From contig NZ_CP042429.1 of assembly GCF_007970465.1 (NCBI RefSeq), positions 930,001 through 994,000 on the forward strand: a stretch of DNA of 64,000 nt, written 5' to 3'. Made by a program: the position numbers and the translations under genes. This stretch comes from Corynebacterium nuruki S6-4 (GTDB taxonomy: Bacteria; Actinomycetota; Actinomycetes; Mycobacteriales; Mycobacteriaceae). This document shows positions 9,977 to 19,621 of the stretch, in pieces. The notes beneath the pieces are model-generated. The model saw nothing but the letters and a program-made list of their open reading frames with translations, had not been told where the DNA came from and ran no database searches. How positions within the stretch are numbered: position 1 is the first letter of the stretch; each line of letters opens with the position of its first letter.

Positions 9977-10036
9977 TCCCACGGTTCCCCGGATCGGCCG
10001 CACTGACCGTGTCCGTCCGGTCGGCTCAGTCCTGAA

Positions 10037-10089
10037 CCCCGCCGCAGCCCGTCCCCTCCCCGGGGACGGCCGCGGCGGGGTCTCGTTTT
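10037..10089 (+). terminator. terminator after the E2 gene
   Basis: GC-rich hairpin whose outer arms CCCCGCCGC and GCGGCGGGG (10037-10045, 10072-10080) enclose a CCGTCCCC/GGGGACGG inner stem. It is followed by TCTCGTTTT. It lies between the E2 stop and lipB, so lipB probably has its own promoter or depends on read-through. Confidence 0.7.
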
Positions 10090-10111
10090 GCCGGGAGTAG
10101 GATTGTCGTCC

Positions 10112-10885
10112 ATGGGCTTCCAACACGGATCAATCCGCCGCTCCGGTGATGACATCGCCGTCGAGCAGCTCGGCACCGTCGACTACCTCTCGACCTGGGA
10201 CAGACAGGCCGCCATGGCCAGGAAGCGGGCTGCCGGGGAGATCCCCGACACGGTCCTGCTGCTGGAGCACCCGTCGACCTACACGGCGGGCAAGCGCACC
10301 CAGCCCTCCGATCTGCCCACCAACGGGCTCCCGGTCGTCGACGTCGACCGCGGTGGCCGGATCACCTGGCACGGCCCCGGCCAGCTCGTCGCCTACCCGA
10401 TCATCCAGCTCGCCGACCCGATCGACGTCGTCGACTACGTACGGCGCGTCGAAGAGGCCGTCATCGCCACCTGCCACGACCTGGGACTGGAAAATGTCGG
10501 TCGGGTGCCCGGCCGGTCCGGGGTGTGGCTGCCCGCCGGTATCCGGCGTGGCGAGCTGCTGCCCGCCCGCAAGGTCGCGGCGATCGGTATCCGGGTCACC
10601 CGCGGGGTGACGATGCACGGTGTCGCCCTCAACTGCGACAACACCCTCGATTTCTACAACCACATCGTGCCCTGCGGACTGCCGGACACGGGTGTCACGA
10701 CCCTGTCCGACGAGCTGGACCGGGACGTGACGGTCGAGGAGGTCACCCCGACTTTCACCCGGCACCTGCTCGACGCGCTCAACGGCACGCTGGCCATGTC
10801 CGACGTCGACGTCCCCGAGCAGCTCGCCCACGGGGCGCCCACCGACCCGGACGCCGTCTTCGACGCTGCCGGGACGCACGCGTAG
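10112..10885 (+). CDS. lipB: octanoyltransferase
   Basis: Transfers octanoate from acyl carrier protein to lipoyl domains, the first step of endogenous lipoylation. Family motifs are present: [47 protein letters not shown] (with the catalytic Lys) and NHIVPCGL (with the active-site Cys). The 257 residues from ATG 10112 fit; TTG at 10088 is a possible in-frame alternative. lipA follows after 10 bp, and the E2 lipoyl acceptor is encoded just upstream. Confidence 0.93.
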   Translation: MGFQHGSIRRSGDDIAVEQLGTVDYLSTWDRQAAMARKRAAGEIPDTVLLLEHPSTYTAGKRTQPSDLPTNGLPVVDVDRGGRITWHGPGQLVAYPIIQLADPIDVVDYVRRVEEAVIATCHDLGLENVGRVPGRSGVWLPAGIRRGELLPARKVAAIGIRVTRGVTMHGVALNCDNTLDFYNHIVPCGLPDTGVTTLSDELDRDVTVEEVTPTFTRHLLDALNGTLAMSDVDVPEQLAHGAPTDPDAVFDAAGTHA

Positions 10886-10895
10886 GCTGGCGACC

Positions 10896-11942
10896 GTGAC
10901 TGTTACAGCAGACGGACGACGACTTCTGCGCATCGAGGCCAAGAACGCGCAGACCCCCATCGAACAGAAGCCGCGGTGGATCCGCACGCAGGCGAAGATG
11001 GGCCCGGAATACCGTGACATGAAGAACCGTGTCTCGGGCGCCGGCCTGCACACCGTGTGCCAGGAGGCGGGCTGCCCGAACATCCACGAGTGCTGGGAGG
11101 ACCGTGAAGCGTCCTTCCTCATCGGCGGGGACACGTGTTCCCGGCGCTGCGACTTCTGCCAGATCAAGTCGGGGCGCCCGTCCCCGCTCGACCGGGACGA
11201 GCCGCGGCGGGTCGCGGAGAACATCCGCGAGATGAACCTGCGCTACGCCACCATCACCGGCGTCACCCGCGACGACCTCGACGACGAGGGCGCCTGGCTC
11301 TACGCCGAGATCGTGCGCAAGGTCCACGAGCTCAACCCCAACACCGGTGTGGAGAACCTCACCCCGGACTTCTCCGGCAAGCCGGACCTGCTGGCCGAGG
11401 TCTTCGAGGCCCGCCCCGAGGTCTTCGCCCACAACCTGGAGACGGTCCCCCGCATCTTCAAGCGGATCCGCCCGGCGTTCAAGTACGACCGTTCCCTCGA
11501 GGTCATCCGGGCCGCCCGGGACTTCGGCCTGGTGACGAAGTCGAACCTCATCCTCGGTATGGGGGAGACCGCCGAGGAGGTGCAGTCGTCGCTGACCGAT
11601 CTGAAGGACGCGGGCTGCGACATCATCACCATCACCCAGTACCTGCGTCCGACCTCGATGCACCACCCGATCGAGCGGTGGGTGAAGCCGGAGGAGTTCA
11701 TGGAGCACTCCGAGTTCGCCAAGGAGCTCGGCTTCGGTGCGGTCATGTCGGGTCCGCTGGTGCGCTCCTCGTACCGTTCCGGACGGCTCTACGCCGAGGC
11801 CAAGGCCGCCCGGGGTGAGGCACTGCCCGACAATCTCCGCCACCTGGGGGACTCGCTGGGATCCACCACCAGCCAGGAGGCCAGCACCCTGCTGGCGAAG
11901 TACGGCCCGTCGAAGGAGACCCCGGTCTCCGCCGCCCGGTAG
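10896..11942 (+). CDS. lipA: lipoyl synthase
   Basis: Radical-SAM enzyme inserting two sulfurs into the octanoyl group on lipoyl domains, 348 residues. The auxiliary cluster is marked by [12 protein letters not shown]. The SAM cluster motif is CSRRCDFC (CxxxCxxC). The C-terminal RSSYRSG motif supplies the serine ligand of the auxiliary cluster. GTG start at 10896, 10 bp after lipB, so the pair is almost certainly cotranscribed. Confidence 0.96.
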   Translation: MTVTADGRRLLRIEAKNAQTPIEQKPRWIRTQAKMGPEYRDMKNRVSGAGLHTVCQEAGCPNIHECWEDREASFLIGGDTCSRRCDFCQIKSGRPSPLDRDEPRRVAENIREMNLRYATITGVTRDDLDDEGAWLYAEIVRKVHELNPNTGVENLTPDFSGKPDLLAEVFEARPEVFAHNLETVPRIFKRIRPAFKYDRSLEVIRAARDFGLVTKSNLILGMGETAEEVQSSLTDLKDAGCDIITITQYLRPTSMHHPIERWVKPEEFMEHSEFAKELGFGAVMSGPLVRSSYRSGRLYAEAKAARGEALPDNLRHLGDSLGSTTSQEASTLLAKYGPSKETPVSAAR

Positions 11943-11984
11943 CGGCTGCACGTCCCCCGGTACCCATGCTCTAGAGTTGGGGGC

Positions 11985-12758
11985 ATGGCGAAAGACAACC
12001 GGGCGAAAGAAGAGAAGCGGCTGGCGAAGGCCGCGAAGAAGGCGAAGCGGAAACAGACCCGCGGCCAGATGTGGCAGGCGTTCAACCTGCAGCGCAAGCG
12101 GGACAAGAAACTCGTCCCGTACATGCTGCTGGGATTCCTGGTCCCGATTGCGCTGCTCCTGCTGCTGAGCCTCGTGTTCGGCGCCTGGTGGATCAACCTC
12201 ATCATCGGTATCCTTTTCGGCGTCGTCGCCGCCATGTGGATCTTCTCCCGGCGGCTGCAGTCCGGCGTCTACGACCAGATCGAGGGCCAGGCCGGCGCCG
12301 CCGGCTGGGCGCTGGACAACATGCGCAACGGTGTCGGCATGAAGTGGATCACCGAGACCGCCGTGGCCACCAACACGCACATGGATGCGGTCCACCGTGT
12401 CGTCGGCACCCCCGGTGTGGTGCTCGTCGGTGAGGGCAGCCGGTCGCGGCTCAAGCCGATGATGGCCCAGGAGCGTCGGCGTCTCGCCCGCATCCTCGGC
12501 AACACCCCGATCTACGACGTCTACGCCGGTGAGGGCGAGGACGAGGTCCCGATCCGCAAGCTCCAGAACCACCTGATGAAGCTCCCCCGGAACGTCAAGA
12601 AGAACGAGGTCGATGCCCTCAACAGCCGTATCGATTCCATCTCCCGGCTGCACTCGCGCGAGTCGCAGCTGCCCAAGGGGCCGCTGCCGGGGAACGCGAA
12701 CATGTCCGGCATGAACCGGCGTGCCCGTCGCGCCTCGCAGCGCAACAAGAAGGGCTAG
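11985..12758 (+). CDS. DUF4191 family membrane protein
   Basis: Actinobacterial DUF4191 protein of unknown function, conserved next to lipA in this order, 257 residues. The N-terminus is strongly basic and lysine-rich (about 1-45). Two adjacent transmembrane helices follow (about 47-90; LLGFLVPIALLLLLSLVFG and a second), then a soluble domain with GVVLVGEG and a basic tail. Its stop codon overlaps that of the convergent RDD gene within the tetranucleotide CTAG. Confidence 0.85.
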   Translation: MAKDNRAKEEKRLAKAAKKAKRKQTRGQMWQAFNLQRKRDKKLVPYMLLGFLVPIALLLLLSLVFGAWWINLIIGILFGVVAAMWIFSRRLQSGVYDQIEGQAGAAGWALDNMRNGVGMKWITETAVATNTHMDAVHRVVGTPGVVLVGEGSRSRLKPMMAQERRRLARILGNTPIYDVYAGEGEDEVPIRKLQNHLMKLPRNVKKNEVDALNSRIDSISRLHSRESQLPKGPLPGNANMSGMNRRARRASQRNKKG

Positions 12759-13372
12759 CGACTGCGGATGACCGCGGTGCCGGTCGCCCGGTCGTGCATG
12801 CCACGCCGGTCGGTGTCCTGGATCAACGGGGGGAACAGGAAGACCGTCAGCACGGTGCGGACCACCGCGCGCCACAGTCCGACCCGCTTGTCGGTGTCGT
12901 CCACGCGGGCCACACCGATACCGACGAGGGCATGTCCGGGGGACTGCCCGAACAGCCAGACGGTGATGATCCGCCAGATGACCCAGACGACGAGTGTCGT
13001 CATGGAGACGTCCCCCAGAGCGTCCGTCATCGTGGTGACGAGGAAACCGATCCCCCAGCAGATCAACCAGTCGATGAGCAGCGCGAGAACCCGCTGCCCC
13101 ATGGAGGCCACGGACCCGGCGCCGCTCTCCGGCAGTCCGAGGAGCTTGCCCGGCCACGGGCTGAGGTCGTGCGGGTCCTCGTAGCGTCCGGGGACCCGGG
13201 GGCCTTCGAGCCAGCTCGGCTGCTGCGCGCGCGCCTGACGGAATTCGGACCGCGCCTGCTTCTTCCCGTCCTTCCCGTCTCCGCCGGCATCCCCGCTCTT
13301 CCGGGTCCGCTGACCGTTCGCCGCCCCCTGACGCTTCTTCGCACCCGACCCTTTTCTCTGGCGTTGTGACAT
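12755..13372 (-). CDS. RDD family membrane protein
   Basis: RDD-domain integral membrane protein of 205 residues. A Lys/Arg-rich cytoplasmic N-terminus (MSQRQRKGSGAKKRQ) is followed by two or three transmembrane segments including RVLALLIDWLICWGIGFLV and a region with PGHALVGIGVARVD. Function unknown; some RDD proteins are Na+/H+ or small-solute transporters. ATG 13372 is preferred over upstream frames because it begins the family-typical basic stretch. The tail overlaps the DUF4191 stop by 4 bp. Confidence 0.82.
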   Translation of the reverse strand: MSQRQRKGSGAKKRQGAANGQRTRKSGDAGGDGKDGKKQARSEFRQARAQQPSWLEGPRVPGRYEDPHDLSPWPGKLLGLPESGAGSVASMGQRVLALLIDWLICWGIGFLVTTMTDALGDVSMTTLVVWVIWRIITVWLFGQSPGHALVGIGVARVDDTDKRVGLWRAVVRTVLTVFLFPPLIQDTDRRGMHDRATGTAVIRSR

Positions 13373-13640
13373 GCTGGCCAGCCTACCGGCGGCGTCCGCC
13401 AACCTAAAAAGGGGCGGACCACGGTACACCGGAGCGGGGCGGTAGGGTGGAAGCAGTTCCCGATCGGGGAGCGGCGCGTGACGCCACCTGTGTTACACGC
13501 CTGAAACATCGGTTTGACCACCGGGCAACAACTTCCCTTTAGAGTTGTTTCCATAGACTCAGCCATCACTGCGGTACCGACGGGGTTCCGCTGAGAAAAT
13601 CCGGGCTGGGGCGCGACCATGACTGCAAGGAGTCTCCACA

Positions 13641-15077
13641 GTGGCATTCACTACGGCCGAAGAGGTCACCAAGTTCATCAAGGACGAGGGCGTCGAATTC
13701 GTTGACGTCCGTTTCACGGACGTTCCGGGCACGGAGCAGCACTTCACCATCGCAGCCTCCGCCTTCGACGAGGACGCCATGGAGGACGGTCTCGCCTTCG
13801 ACGGTTCCTCCGTCCGCGGGTTCACCACCATCGACGAGTCCGACATGAACCTGCTCCCGGATCTCACGACCGCGCAGATCGACCAGTTCCGTAAGGCCAA
13901 GACGCTGAACATCAAGTTCTTCGTCCACGACCCCTTCACCCGCGAGCCGTTCTCCCGCGACCCGCGCAACGTCGCCCGCAAGGCCGAGGAGTACCTCGCC
14001 TCCACCGGCATCGCCGACACCTGCAACTTCGGCCTCGAAGCGGAGTTCTACCTGTTCGACAAGGTGCGCTACGCCGCCGAGCAGAACTCCTCCTTCTACG
14101 AGGTGGACTCCGACGAGGGCTGGTGGAACCGCGGCAAGGAGACCAACACCGACGGCACCCCCAACAACGGTTACAAGACCCGCGTCAAGGGCGGTTACTT
14201 CCCGGTCCCGCCGTACGACAAGACCCTCGACGTCCGTGACGAGATGGTCGAGAACCTCCTCGCCGCCGACTTCGACATCGAGCGGTTCCACCACGAGGTC
14301 GGCACCGGTGGCCAGCAGGAGATCAACTACAAGTTCAACACCCTGCTGCACGCCGCCGACGATCTGCAGACCTTCAAGTACATCATCAAGAACACCGCCG
14401 CCGCCCACGGCAAGGCCGCGACCTTCATGCCGAAGCCGCTGGCCGACGACAACGGCTCCGGCATGCACGCCCACCAGTCGCTGTGGAAGGACGGCCAGCC
14501 GCTGTTCTTCGACGAGAACGGCTACGCCGGCCTGTCCGACATGGCCCGCTACTACATCGGCGGCATCCTCGCCCACGCCGGTTCGGTCCTGGCGTTCACC
14601 AACCCGACGCTGAACTCCTATCACCGCCTGGTGCCCGGCTTCGAGGCCCCCATCAACCTGGTGTACTCGCAGCGCAACCGCTCCGCCGCGATCCGTATCC
14701 CGATCACCGGGTCCAACCCGAAGGCCAAGCGCCTCGAGTTCCGCGCCCCGGATCCCTCGGGCAACCCGTACCTGGGCATGGCCGCGATGATGCTCGCCGG
14801 TCTCGACGGCATCAAGAACCGCATTGAGCCGCACGCCCCGGTCGACAAGGACCTCTACGAGCTGCCCGCCGAGGAGGCCGCCGGCATCCCGACCGCCCCG
14901 ACCTCGCTCGAGGCCGCGCTGAAGTCCCTCTCGGAGGACAACGAGTTCCTCACCGAGGGCGGCGTGTTCACCGACGACCTGCTGGACACCTACATCGGCT
15001 TCAAGTACGACAACGAGATCTCCCCGGTCCGGCTCCGCCCGACCCCGCAGGAGTTCGAGCTCTACTTCGACTGCTAG
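13641..15077 (+). CDS. glnA: glutamine synthetase type I (beta)
   Basis: Dodecameric ATP-dependent glutamine synthetase, 478 residues. Seen: FDGSSVRGF, the E-x-E metal ligands in [40 protein letters not shown] and [17 protein letters not shown]. The adenylylation tyrosine is retained in [12 protein letters not shown] near residue 408, which fits control by GlnE encoded at 34-37 kb. The start is GTG 13641 behind AAGGAG. About 270 bp of upstream DNA should hold the nitrogen-regulated promoter; I could not identify a convincing AmtR site. Confidence 0.97.
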   Translation: MAFTTAEEVTKFIKDEGVEFVDVRFTDVPGTEQHFTIAASAFDEDAMEDGLAFDGSSVRGFTTIDESDMNLLPDLTTAQIDQFRKAKTLNIKFFVHDPFTREPFSRDPRNVARKAEEYLASTGIADTCNFGLEAEFYLFDKVRYAAEQNSSFYEVDSDEGWWNRGKETNTDGTPNNGYKTRVKGGYFPVPPYDKTLDVRDEMVENLLAADFDIERFHHEVGTGGQQEINYKFNTLLHAADDLQTFKYIIKNTAAAHGKAATFMPKPLADDNGSGMHAHQSLWKDGQPLFFDENGYAGLSDMARYYIGGILAHAGSVLAFTNPTLNSYHRLVPGFEAPINLVYSQRNRSAAIRIPITGSNPKAKRLEFRAPDPSGNPYLGMAAMMLAGLDGIKNRIEPHAPVDKDLYELPAEEAAGIPTAPTSLEAALKSLSEDNEFLTEGGVFTDDLLDTYIGFKYDNEISPVRLRPTPQEFELYFDC

Positions 15078-15125
15078 TCGGTCCCCGGCAGTCAGCGACT
15101 GCCCCTGCCACGCCGGCAGCGCACG

Positions 15126-15175
15126 AAAACCGGCGGGGTGGACCCGGATCTCTCCGGGTCCACCCCGCCGGTTTT
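15126..15175. terminator. bidirectional terminator between glnA and acyl-CoA dehydrogenase
   Basis: Perfect inverted repeat with 23-bp arms and a 4-nt loop (TCTC). It begins AAAACCGGCGGGG and ends CCCCGCCGGTTTT, so it has a U tract on both strands. It separates glnA from the convergent acyl-CoA dehydrogenase gene. Confidence 0.92.
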
Positions 15176-15197
15176 CCGTCGTGCGGGCCGCCGGAAC

Positions 15198-16370
15198 TCA
15201 GACCAGGGCGTTGTTCAGCAGCGCGCTGGGTGCGACCTGCGGCGAGTCCGAGGCGAGTGCCGCCGACCGGGTCTCGAGCTCACCGCCGTAGATCTGGCGG
15301 AAACCGGTGAGCGCGGCGGCGTAGTGGCTGATCGCCGCCTCATAGGTCACGCCGATCCCGCCGTGAAGCTGGATGGACTCCTCGGCGACAGTGCGGGCCT
15401 GGCCGTTGAGGAACACCTGCGCATCCCGTGCGGTCTGGATCAGGAGTGCGTCATCCCCGTTCTCGAGCGCGGCGGTCGCCGTCGCCGTCGCCCACAGTGC
15501 GAGCGACTGAGCACTCTCCAGGTCGGCGTACAGCTGCGCGGCACGGTGGGTCAGCGCCTGGAACCTGTTGAGGGTCACCCCGAACTGCTTGCGCACCTTG
15601 AGGTACTCGACGGTGGTGGTCACCGCGGTCTCCATCAGTCCGACGGCACGACCGCCCTGCAGGATCCGTGCCACGGCGGTGGTGCGGTCCAGGGCCGCGG
15701 TGACCGTGGCGGCGTCCGGCCCGGAGCCCACGGCACCGCCCAACCGCTCCGCCGGGACGTCGGTGAAGGTGACGGTCCCGGTGCGCACCCATTCCGCGTT
15801 CCGGTGGACTTCGACGGCCACGCCGTCGGCGGTCGCCTCGACGAGATAGACGCCGGGCACCCCGTCCTCGACGGCGGTGACGAGGAACGAGGTCGCCGCG
15901 TCCGGGACCGCGACCGCCCGCTTCGTCCCGGTCAAGGTGCCGGACGCCACCGTGGCGGTGCGTGCGCTGTCCCAGCCGGTGCCTGCTTCGGCGTGCGCCA
16001 GCGGAATCCGTGCCTCGCCGGCGGCGACGGCCGGCAGGACCGCGCCCTGCTGGTCGGCGGTGCCGAGCGCGGCGACGAGCACCGAGGGTACGTAGGCGGC
16101 GTCCACCAGCGGCTCCGGTGCCGCAAGTGCACCCAGGGCGTTGGCGGCCGCCCAGGCCTCGCCGAGACCGGCCCCGGCACCGTCGTGCTCCTCGTCGATG
16201 AGCAGGGCGGTCAGCCCCAGCTCGGCACCCTGGCTCCACAGTGCGGCGCGGAACTCGAGTCCGCCCTCGGGTGCCTCTCCCCCGGCGGTCGGGTCGCCCT
16301 CGGCGCCGGAGAAGACGCTCCGGACGCTGTCAGCGAGCATGCGCTGTTCATCGGTCAGTGAAAGATCCAT
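15198..16370 (-). CDS. acyl-CoA dehydrogenase family protein, subunit 1
   Basis: FAD-dependent acyl-CoA dehydrogenase fold, 390 residues from ATG 16370 (MDLSLTDEQ) with AGGAG upstream. It is divergent in the middle domain but keeps KVRKQFGVTLNRFQA and the C-terminal QLHGGIGVTYEAAIS, where the Glu corresponds to the catalytic base position of one ACAD group. It is 25 bp downstream of a second, dissimilar ACAD. In mycobacteria such adjacent pairs form alpha2beta2 heterotetramers acting on steroid or other CoA thioesters; that assembly is inferred from arrangement. Substrate unknown. Confidence 0.85.
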   Translation of the reverse strand: MDLSLTDEQRMLADSVRSVFSGAEGDPTAGGEAPEGGLEFRAALWSQGAELGLTALLIDEEHDGAGAGLGEAWAAANALGALAAPEPLVDAAYVPSVLVAALGTADQQGAVLPAVAAGEARIPLAHAEAGTGWDSARTATVASGTLTGTKRAVAVPDAATSFLVTAVEDGVPGVYLVEATADGVAVEVHRNAEWVRTGTVTFTDVPAERLGGAVGSGPDAATVTAALDRTTAVARILQGGRAVGLMETAVTTTVEYLKVRKQFGVTLNRFQALTHRAAQLYADLESAQSLALWATATATAALENGDDALLIQTARDAQVFLNGQARTVAEESIQLHGGIGVTYEAAISHYAAALTGFRQIYGGELETRSAALASDSPQVAPSALLNNALV

Positions 16371-16395
16371 GTCTGCTCTCCTGTCGTGTCCGTGC

Positions 16396-17562
16396 TCAGA
16401 GTCCGAGAATGCCCTTGGCGATGACGTTCGCCTGGACTTCGTTGCTGCCGCCGTAGATCGAGACCTTGCGGTTGTTGAGGTAGTCCACCACCGCGTCCCC
16501 GTCCCCGGCCGCACCGGTCGTCGGTGTGCCGGTGATCTCCACGGCTTCCGAGCCGAGCGCGGTGACCGTCAGATCGTTGAGCTCCTGGATGATGCGGCTG
16601 CCCTGCATCTTCAGCAGCGAGGACAACGGGCTCGGCTTGCCGTCGGCGCTCGCGGCCGTCACCCGCAGCTGGGTGGCTTCGAGGGCGGTGAGCCGCATCT
16701 TGACGTCGAGCAGCCGGCCGCGGAAGACCGGGTCCTCGAGGACCGGCCGGCCGGCGACCTCACGGTGGGCGGCGATCTCGACCAGCGCGGTGTACAGCCG
16801 CTGGCTGCTGCCCACCTGGGCCATGCCGTTGCGCTCGTTGCCGAGCAGGAACTTCGCGTAGGTCCAGCCCTTGTTCTCCTCGCCCACGAGGTTCTCGGCC
16901 GGGATGCGCACGTCGGTGAAGAAGAACTCGTTGACCTCGACGGAGCCGTCGATCAGGCGGATCGGACGCCGCTCGATGCCGGGAGTGTCCAGGTCCACCA
17001 GCAGGAAGGAGATGCCCTTCTGCGGCTTGTCGGCGTTCGGGTCCGTGCGGGCCAGCAGGAACATCCAGTCGCCGTACTGGCCGAGGGTGGTCCACGTCTT
17101 CTGCCCGTTGACGACGTACTCGTCACCGTCGCGGACTGCGGTGGTCTTCAGCCCGGCGAGGTCGGACCCCGCACCCGGCTCGGAGAAACCCTGCGACCAC
17201 CAGATGTCGAGGTTGGCGGTCTTGGCGAGGAAGCGTTCCTTCTGGTCGTCGTTGCCGAAGGCGGCGATGACCGGGCCGACCATACCGACGTTGAAGGGCA
17301 GCGGCTCGGGGACCCCGGCGCGCTGGAGCTCGTTGGTGAAGATGTGCGCCTGGGTGGCCGTCCAGTCCTGTCCGCCGTACTCGACGGGCCAGTGCGGCAC
17401 CGCGATGCCGTGGCTGTTCAGCACCTGCTGGCTGGCGACGATGTCGTCGTGGGTGACCTGACCCGCGCGGTTACGGTCGCGGATCTCCTGCGGGACTTCC
17501 CGGAAGATGGCGCGGAGGTCGTCGCGGAACGCGATCTCCTCCGGTGTGAGCTCCAGATTCAT
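16396..17562 (-). CDS. acyl-CoA dehydrogenase family protein, subunit 2
   Basis: Acyl-CoA dehydrogenase of 388 residues, upstream partner of the preceding gene. Motifs include WSQGFSEPGAGSDLAGLKT and NGQKTWTTLGQYGDW in the middle domain and YGGSNEVQANVIAKGILGL at the C-terminus (the FAD-contacting end). Start at ATG 17562 with GAGGAGAAAC nearby. First gene of a two-gene operon divergent from the NAD(P)-binding gene at 17771. Similar to FadE-type proteins that pair as heteromers; the true substrate cannot be told. Confidence 0.87.
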   Translation of the reverse strand: MNLELTPEEIAFRDDLRAIFREVPQEIRDRNRAGQVTHDDIVASQQVLNSHGIAVPHWPVEYGGQDWTATQAHIFTNELQRAGVPEPLPFNVGMVGPVIAAFGNDDQKERFLAKTANLDIWWSQGFSEPGAGSDLAGLKTTAVRDGDEYVVNGQKTWTTLGQYGDWMFLLARTDPNADKPQKGISFLLVDLDTPGIERRPIRLIDGSVEVNEFFFTDVRIPAENLVGEENKGWTYAKFLLGNERNGMAQVGSSQRLYTALVEIAAHREVAGRPVLEDPVFRGRLLDVKMRLTALEATQLRVTAASADGKPSPLSSLLKMQGSRIIQELNDLTVTALGSEAVEITGTPTTGAAGDGDAVVDYLNNRKVSIYGGSNEVQANVIAKGILGL

Positions 17563-17770
17563 CCGTGTTTCTCCTCACGTTGTCGGGTGACAGGTGCCGT
17601 GCATCACTGCCACGGGGATGTCTGTGACCCTACCCGGCGACCGGACACGGTTCGGAGGAAGCGACCTGAATTTCTCTTCAATTACCCCCGGAGCGTCAGA
17701 ATTCACCGTGTGAACAGCGGATTCCCACATGCCGGTGGGCACGGAGCCGCAACGGGGGTAGACACGGGGC

Positions 17771-18436
17771 ATGACCAACATCCTCATCCTCGGAGGCCAC
17801 GGCAAGGTGGCCCTGCTCGCTGCACCGAAACTCGTCGCCCGCGGCTTCGCGGTCACCTCGCTGATCCGGAAGCCGGAGCAGTCGGCGGACATCGAGAAGC
17901 TCGGCGCCACTCCCCTGGTCCGCGATCTCACCACTCTCACCGGTGACGACTGGGACGCCCTGCTCGCCGACTTCGACGTCGTCGTCTGGTCCGCCGGGGC
18001 CGGCGGCGGCGCACCGGAGCGCACCTACGCGGTCGACCGGGACGCCGCCCTCGCCGTCATCGACTCCCTCGAGCGGCTCCGTGACGCCGGCACCGCACCC
18101 CGCTACCTCAACGTCTCCTACCTCGGTGCGACGACGCACAACGTGCCGGAGGACGACTCGTTCTTCCCCTACGCGGACGCCAAGAAGACCGTCGACGACC
18201 GGCTGAACGCCACGACGGGGCTGGATTACGTGATCCTCGGCCCCTCGTCGCTGACCCTGGAGCCCGCGGGCGGTTTCGCCACCCCGACCGCCGACCTGCC
18301 CCGGGAGGACTCGCACACCTCCCGTGAACTCGTCGCCGACGTCATCACCGAACTCGCGGGCCGGGATCAGCTGCCCGCCGACCGCACCGTCGAGTTCATC
18401 GACGGTGACCGCCCGGTCTCCGAGATCGGACGCTGA
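17771..18436 (+). CDS. atypical SDR / NAD(P)-binding protein
   Basis: NAD(P)H-binding Rossmann protein of 221 residues related to SDR_a5 (YwnB/NmrA-like) proteins. The N-terminus MTNILILGGHGKVALLAAPKL carries the GGxGKV nucleotide loop. DVVVWSAGAGGG and FFPYADAKK are also family-like. It lacks the classic YxxxK. Probably a redox or sensing protein; function unknown. Divergent from the acyl-CoA dehydrogenase operon with about 200 bp between the starts. Confidence 0.8.
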   Translation: MTNILILGGHGKVALLAAPKLVARGFAVTSLIRKPEQSADIEKLGATPLVRDLTTLTGDDWDALLADFDVVVWSAGAGGGAPERTYAVDRDAALAVIDSLERLRDAGTAPRYLNVSYLGATTHNVPEDDSFFPYADAKKTVDDRLNATTGLDYVILGPSSLTLEPAGGFATPTADLPREDSHTSRELVADVITELAGRDQLPADRTVEFIDGDRPVSEIGR

Positions 18437-18451
18437 GACCGGGCCGTGCGA

Positions 18452-18521
18452 GGTCAGCATCGCGCGACGCCAGGATGGTGAACAGTCACCGGAACCGACC
18501 TCACGTCGCGCGATGCTGACC
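18452..18521. repeat. hairpin repeat with GCATCGCGCGAC arms, copy 1
   Basis: Perfect 18-bp inverted repeat (18452-18469 and 18504-18521) around a 34-nt loop. A second copy with the same arms and similar loop (CCAGGATGGTG, then ACCGACCTCACG) is at 19744-19812. It lies between convergent stops and could terminate transcription, but the conserved loop argues for a dispersed element rather than a simple terminator. Confidence 0.85.
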
Positions 18522-18539
18522 ACGCTGGCGTCGGCCGCG

Positions 18540-18593
18540 CCCACTGCACCCGCTGTGCCCACTGCACCCACTGCACCCGCTGCGCCCGCTGTG
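18540..18593. repeat. 9-bp tandem repeat, six units
   Basis: Six consecutive 9-bp units of the type CCCACTGCA or CCCGCTGTG, ending 3 bp before the stop codon of the minus-strand SDR gene at 18597. It does not belong to either gene. Copy number may vary by slippage. Confidence 0.85.
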
Positions 18594-18596
18594 CCG

Positions 18597-19508
18597 CTAC
18601 TGACTCCTCGCCATGTCGAGCATGCCCCGGAGCCCCAGGCCTGCCCGGTTGCCGCCGTCGACGAGAATGTCGGTACCGGTCAGGTAGCCGGGCTCCCGGC
18701 TGACCGCGAAGGCGAGGACCGCCGCAATCTCCTCGGGCCTGCCGAACCGCTTGAGGGCGGCGTACTCCACCATCTTCCCTGAGCCGTGGTCCTTCTCCAG
18801 CTGTCCCATGTCGGTGTCGAAGGATCCGGGGGACACCGAGAGGATGCGTGCGCCGTGCTCCCCGAAGGCAGCGGCCATCCGTGCCGAGTACCAGATGACG
18901 AAACTCTTCGAGACCGAGTAGGCCATCCCCGACCGGGAGGCCGCGGGCACGATTTTCGTGGCCGTGGTCATCTTCGCGACGAACGCGTCGACGTCGGTGA
19001 GCGCCCGGGCGAAGATACGGGTCGGCTGCAGCACCGTGGGGGACATGTGTCCGGCAATGGAGGCGACGTTGACCAGGGCGTCCCCCTCCCGCGCGATCTG
19101 CAGGTATTCCCGGGTGATGTTGACCGTGCCGAGCCCGTTGACCCGGATGATGAAATCGGGGTCGCCCATCTGCGGGCTCACGCCGGCGGCGTGGACGACC
19201 GCACGCACATGTCCGTGGGAGGACGCCGTCTCGAACAGGGCCGCCACGCTTGCCCGGTCGGTGATGTCACACGGCGCGACGTAGACGGTGATTCCCTCGG
19301 CGGTGAGACTGTCGGCCGCTGTCCGGAGCTTCTGCCCGTTGACGTCACTGAGGACGATGACGTGGTCCCCACCGAGCTTCCTGGCGGTCGCGAGGCCCAT
19401 GCCTCCTGCTCCGCCGGTGATGACGGCGACGTCGGTGGGCGTGCCGGTGGGCGTGTCGGCGGGTGTGCCGGCGGGGGCCGTGCTGCTGTCGTCGGTGGTG
19501 TCCGTCAT
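18597..19508 (-). CDS. short-chain dehydrogenase/reductase
   Basis: Classical SDR of 303 residues. A Thr/Pro/Ala-rich N-terminal tail precedes the cofactor loop VAVITGGAGGMGLATA (about residues 29-44). Asp in VLSDVNG suggests NAD(H) preference. The catalytic YSVSK is in AYSVSKSFVIWYSARMA and the C-terminus has TGTDILVDGG. ATG 19508 is chosen because GGAGG lies 8 nt upstream; ATG 19541 is an alternative. It resembles steroid/polyol SDRs but the substrate is unknown. It is bracketed by the two copies of the GCATCGCGCGAC hairpin, which suggests it was inserted as a unit. Confidence 0.85.
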   Translation of the reverse strand: MTDTTDDSSTAPAGTPADTPTGTPTDVAVITGGAGGMGLATARKLGGDHVIVLSDVNGQKLRTAADSLTAEGITVYVAPCDITDRASVAALFETASSHGHVRAVVHAAGVSPQMGDPDFIIRVNGLGTVNITREYLQIAREGDALVNVASIAGHMSPTVLQPTRIFARALTDVDAFVAKMTTATKIVPAASRSGMAYSVSKSFVIWYSARMAAAFGEHGARILSVSPGSFDTDMGQLEKDHGSGKMVEYAALKRFGRPEEIAAVLAFAVSREPGYLTGTDILVDGGNRAGLGLRGMLDMARSQ

Positions 19509-19621
19509 GGTGGTTCCCTCCGCGGTGTCCGGAATTGTCACCTCAACTCTGCCACCGTTGCCGCGTCGACCGCGACCACCCGGTCAACGGGACCGGACGG
19601 TGCAGGATCGGGCGCCGGTGC

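Noticed and set aside
13430..13640. AmtR operator in front of glnA
   Set aside because: An ATAG-containing patch near 13551 is too short and weak a match.
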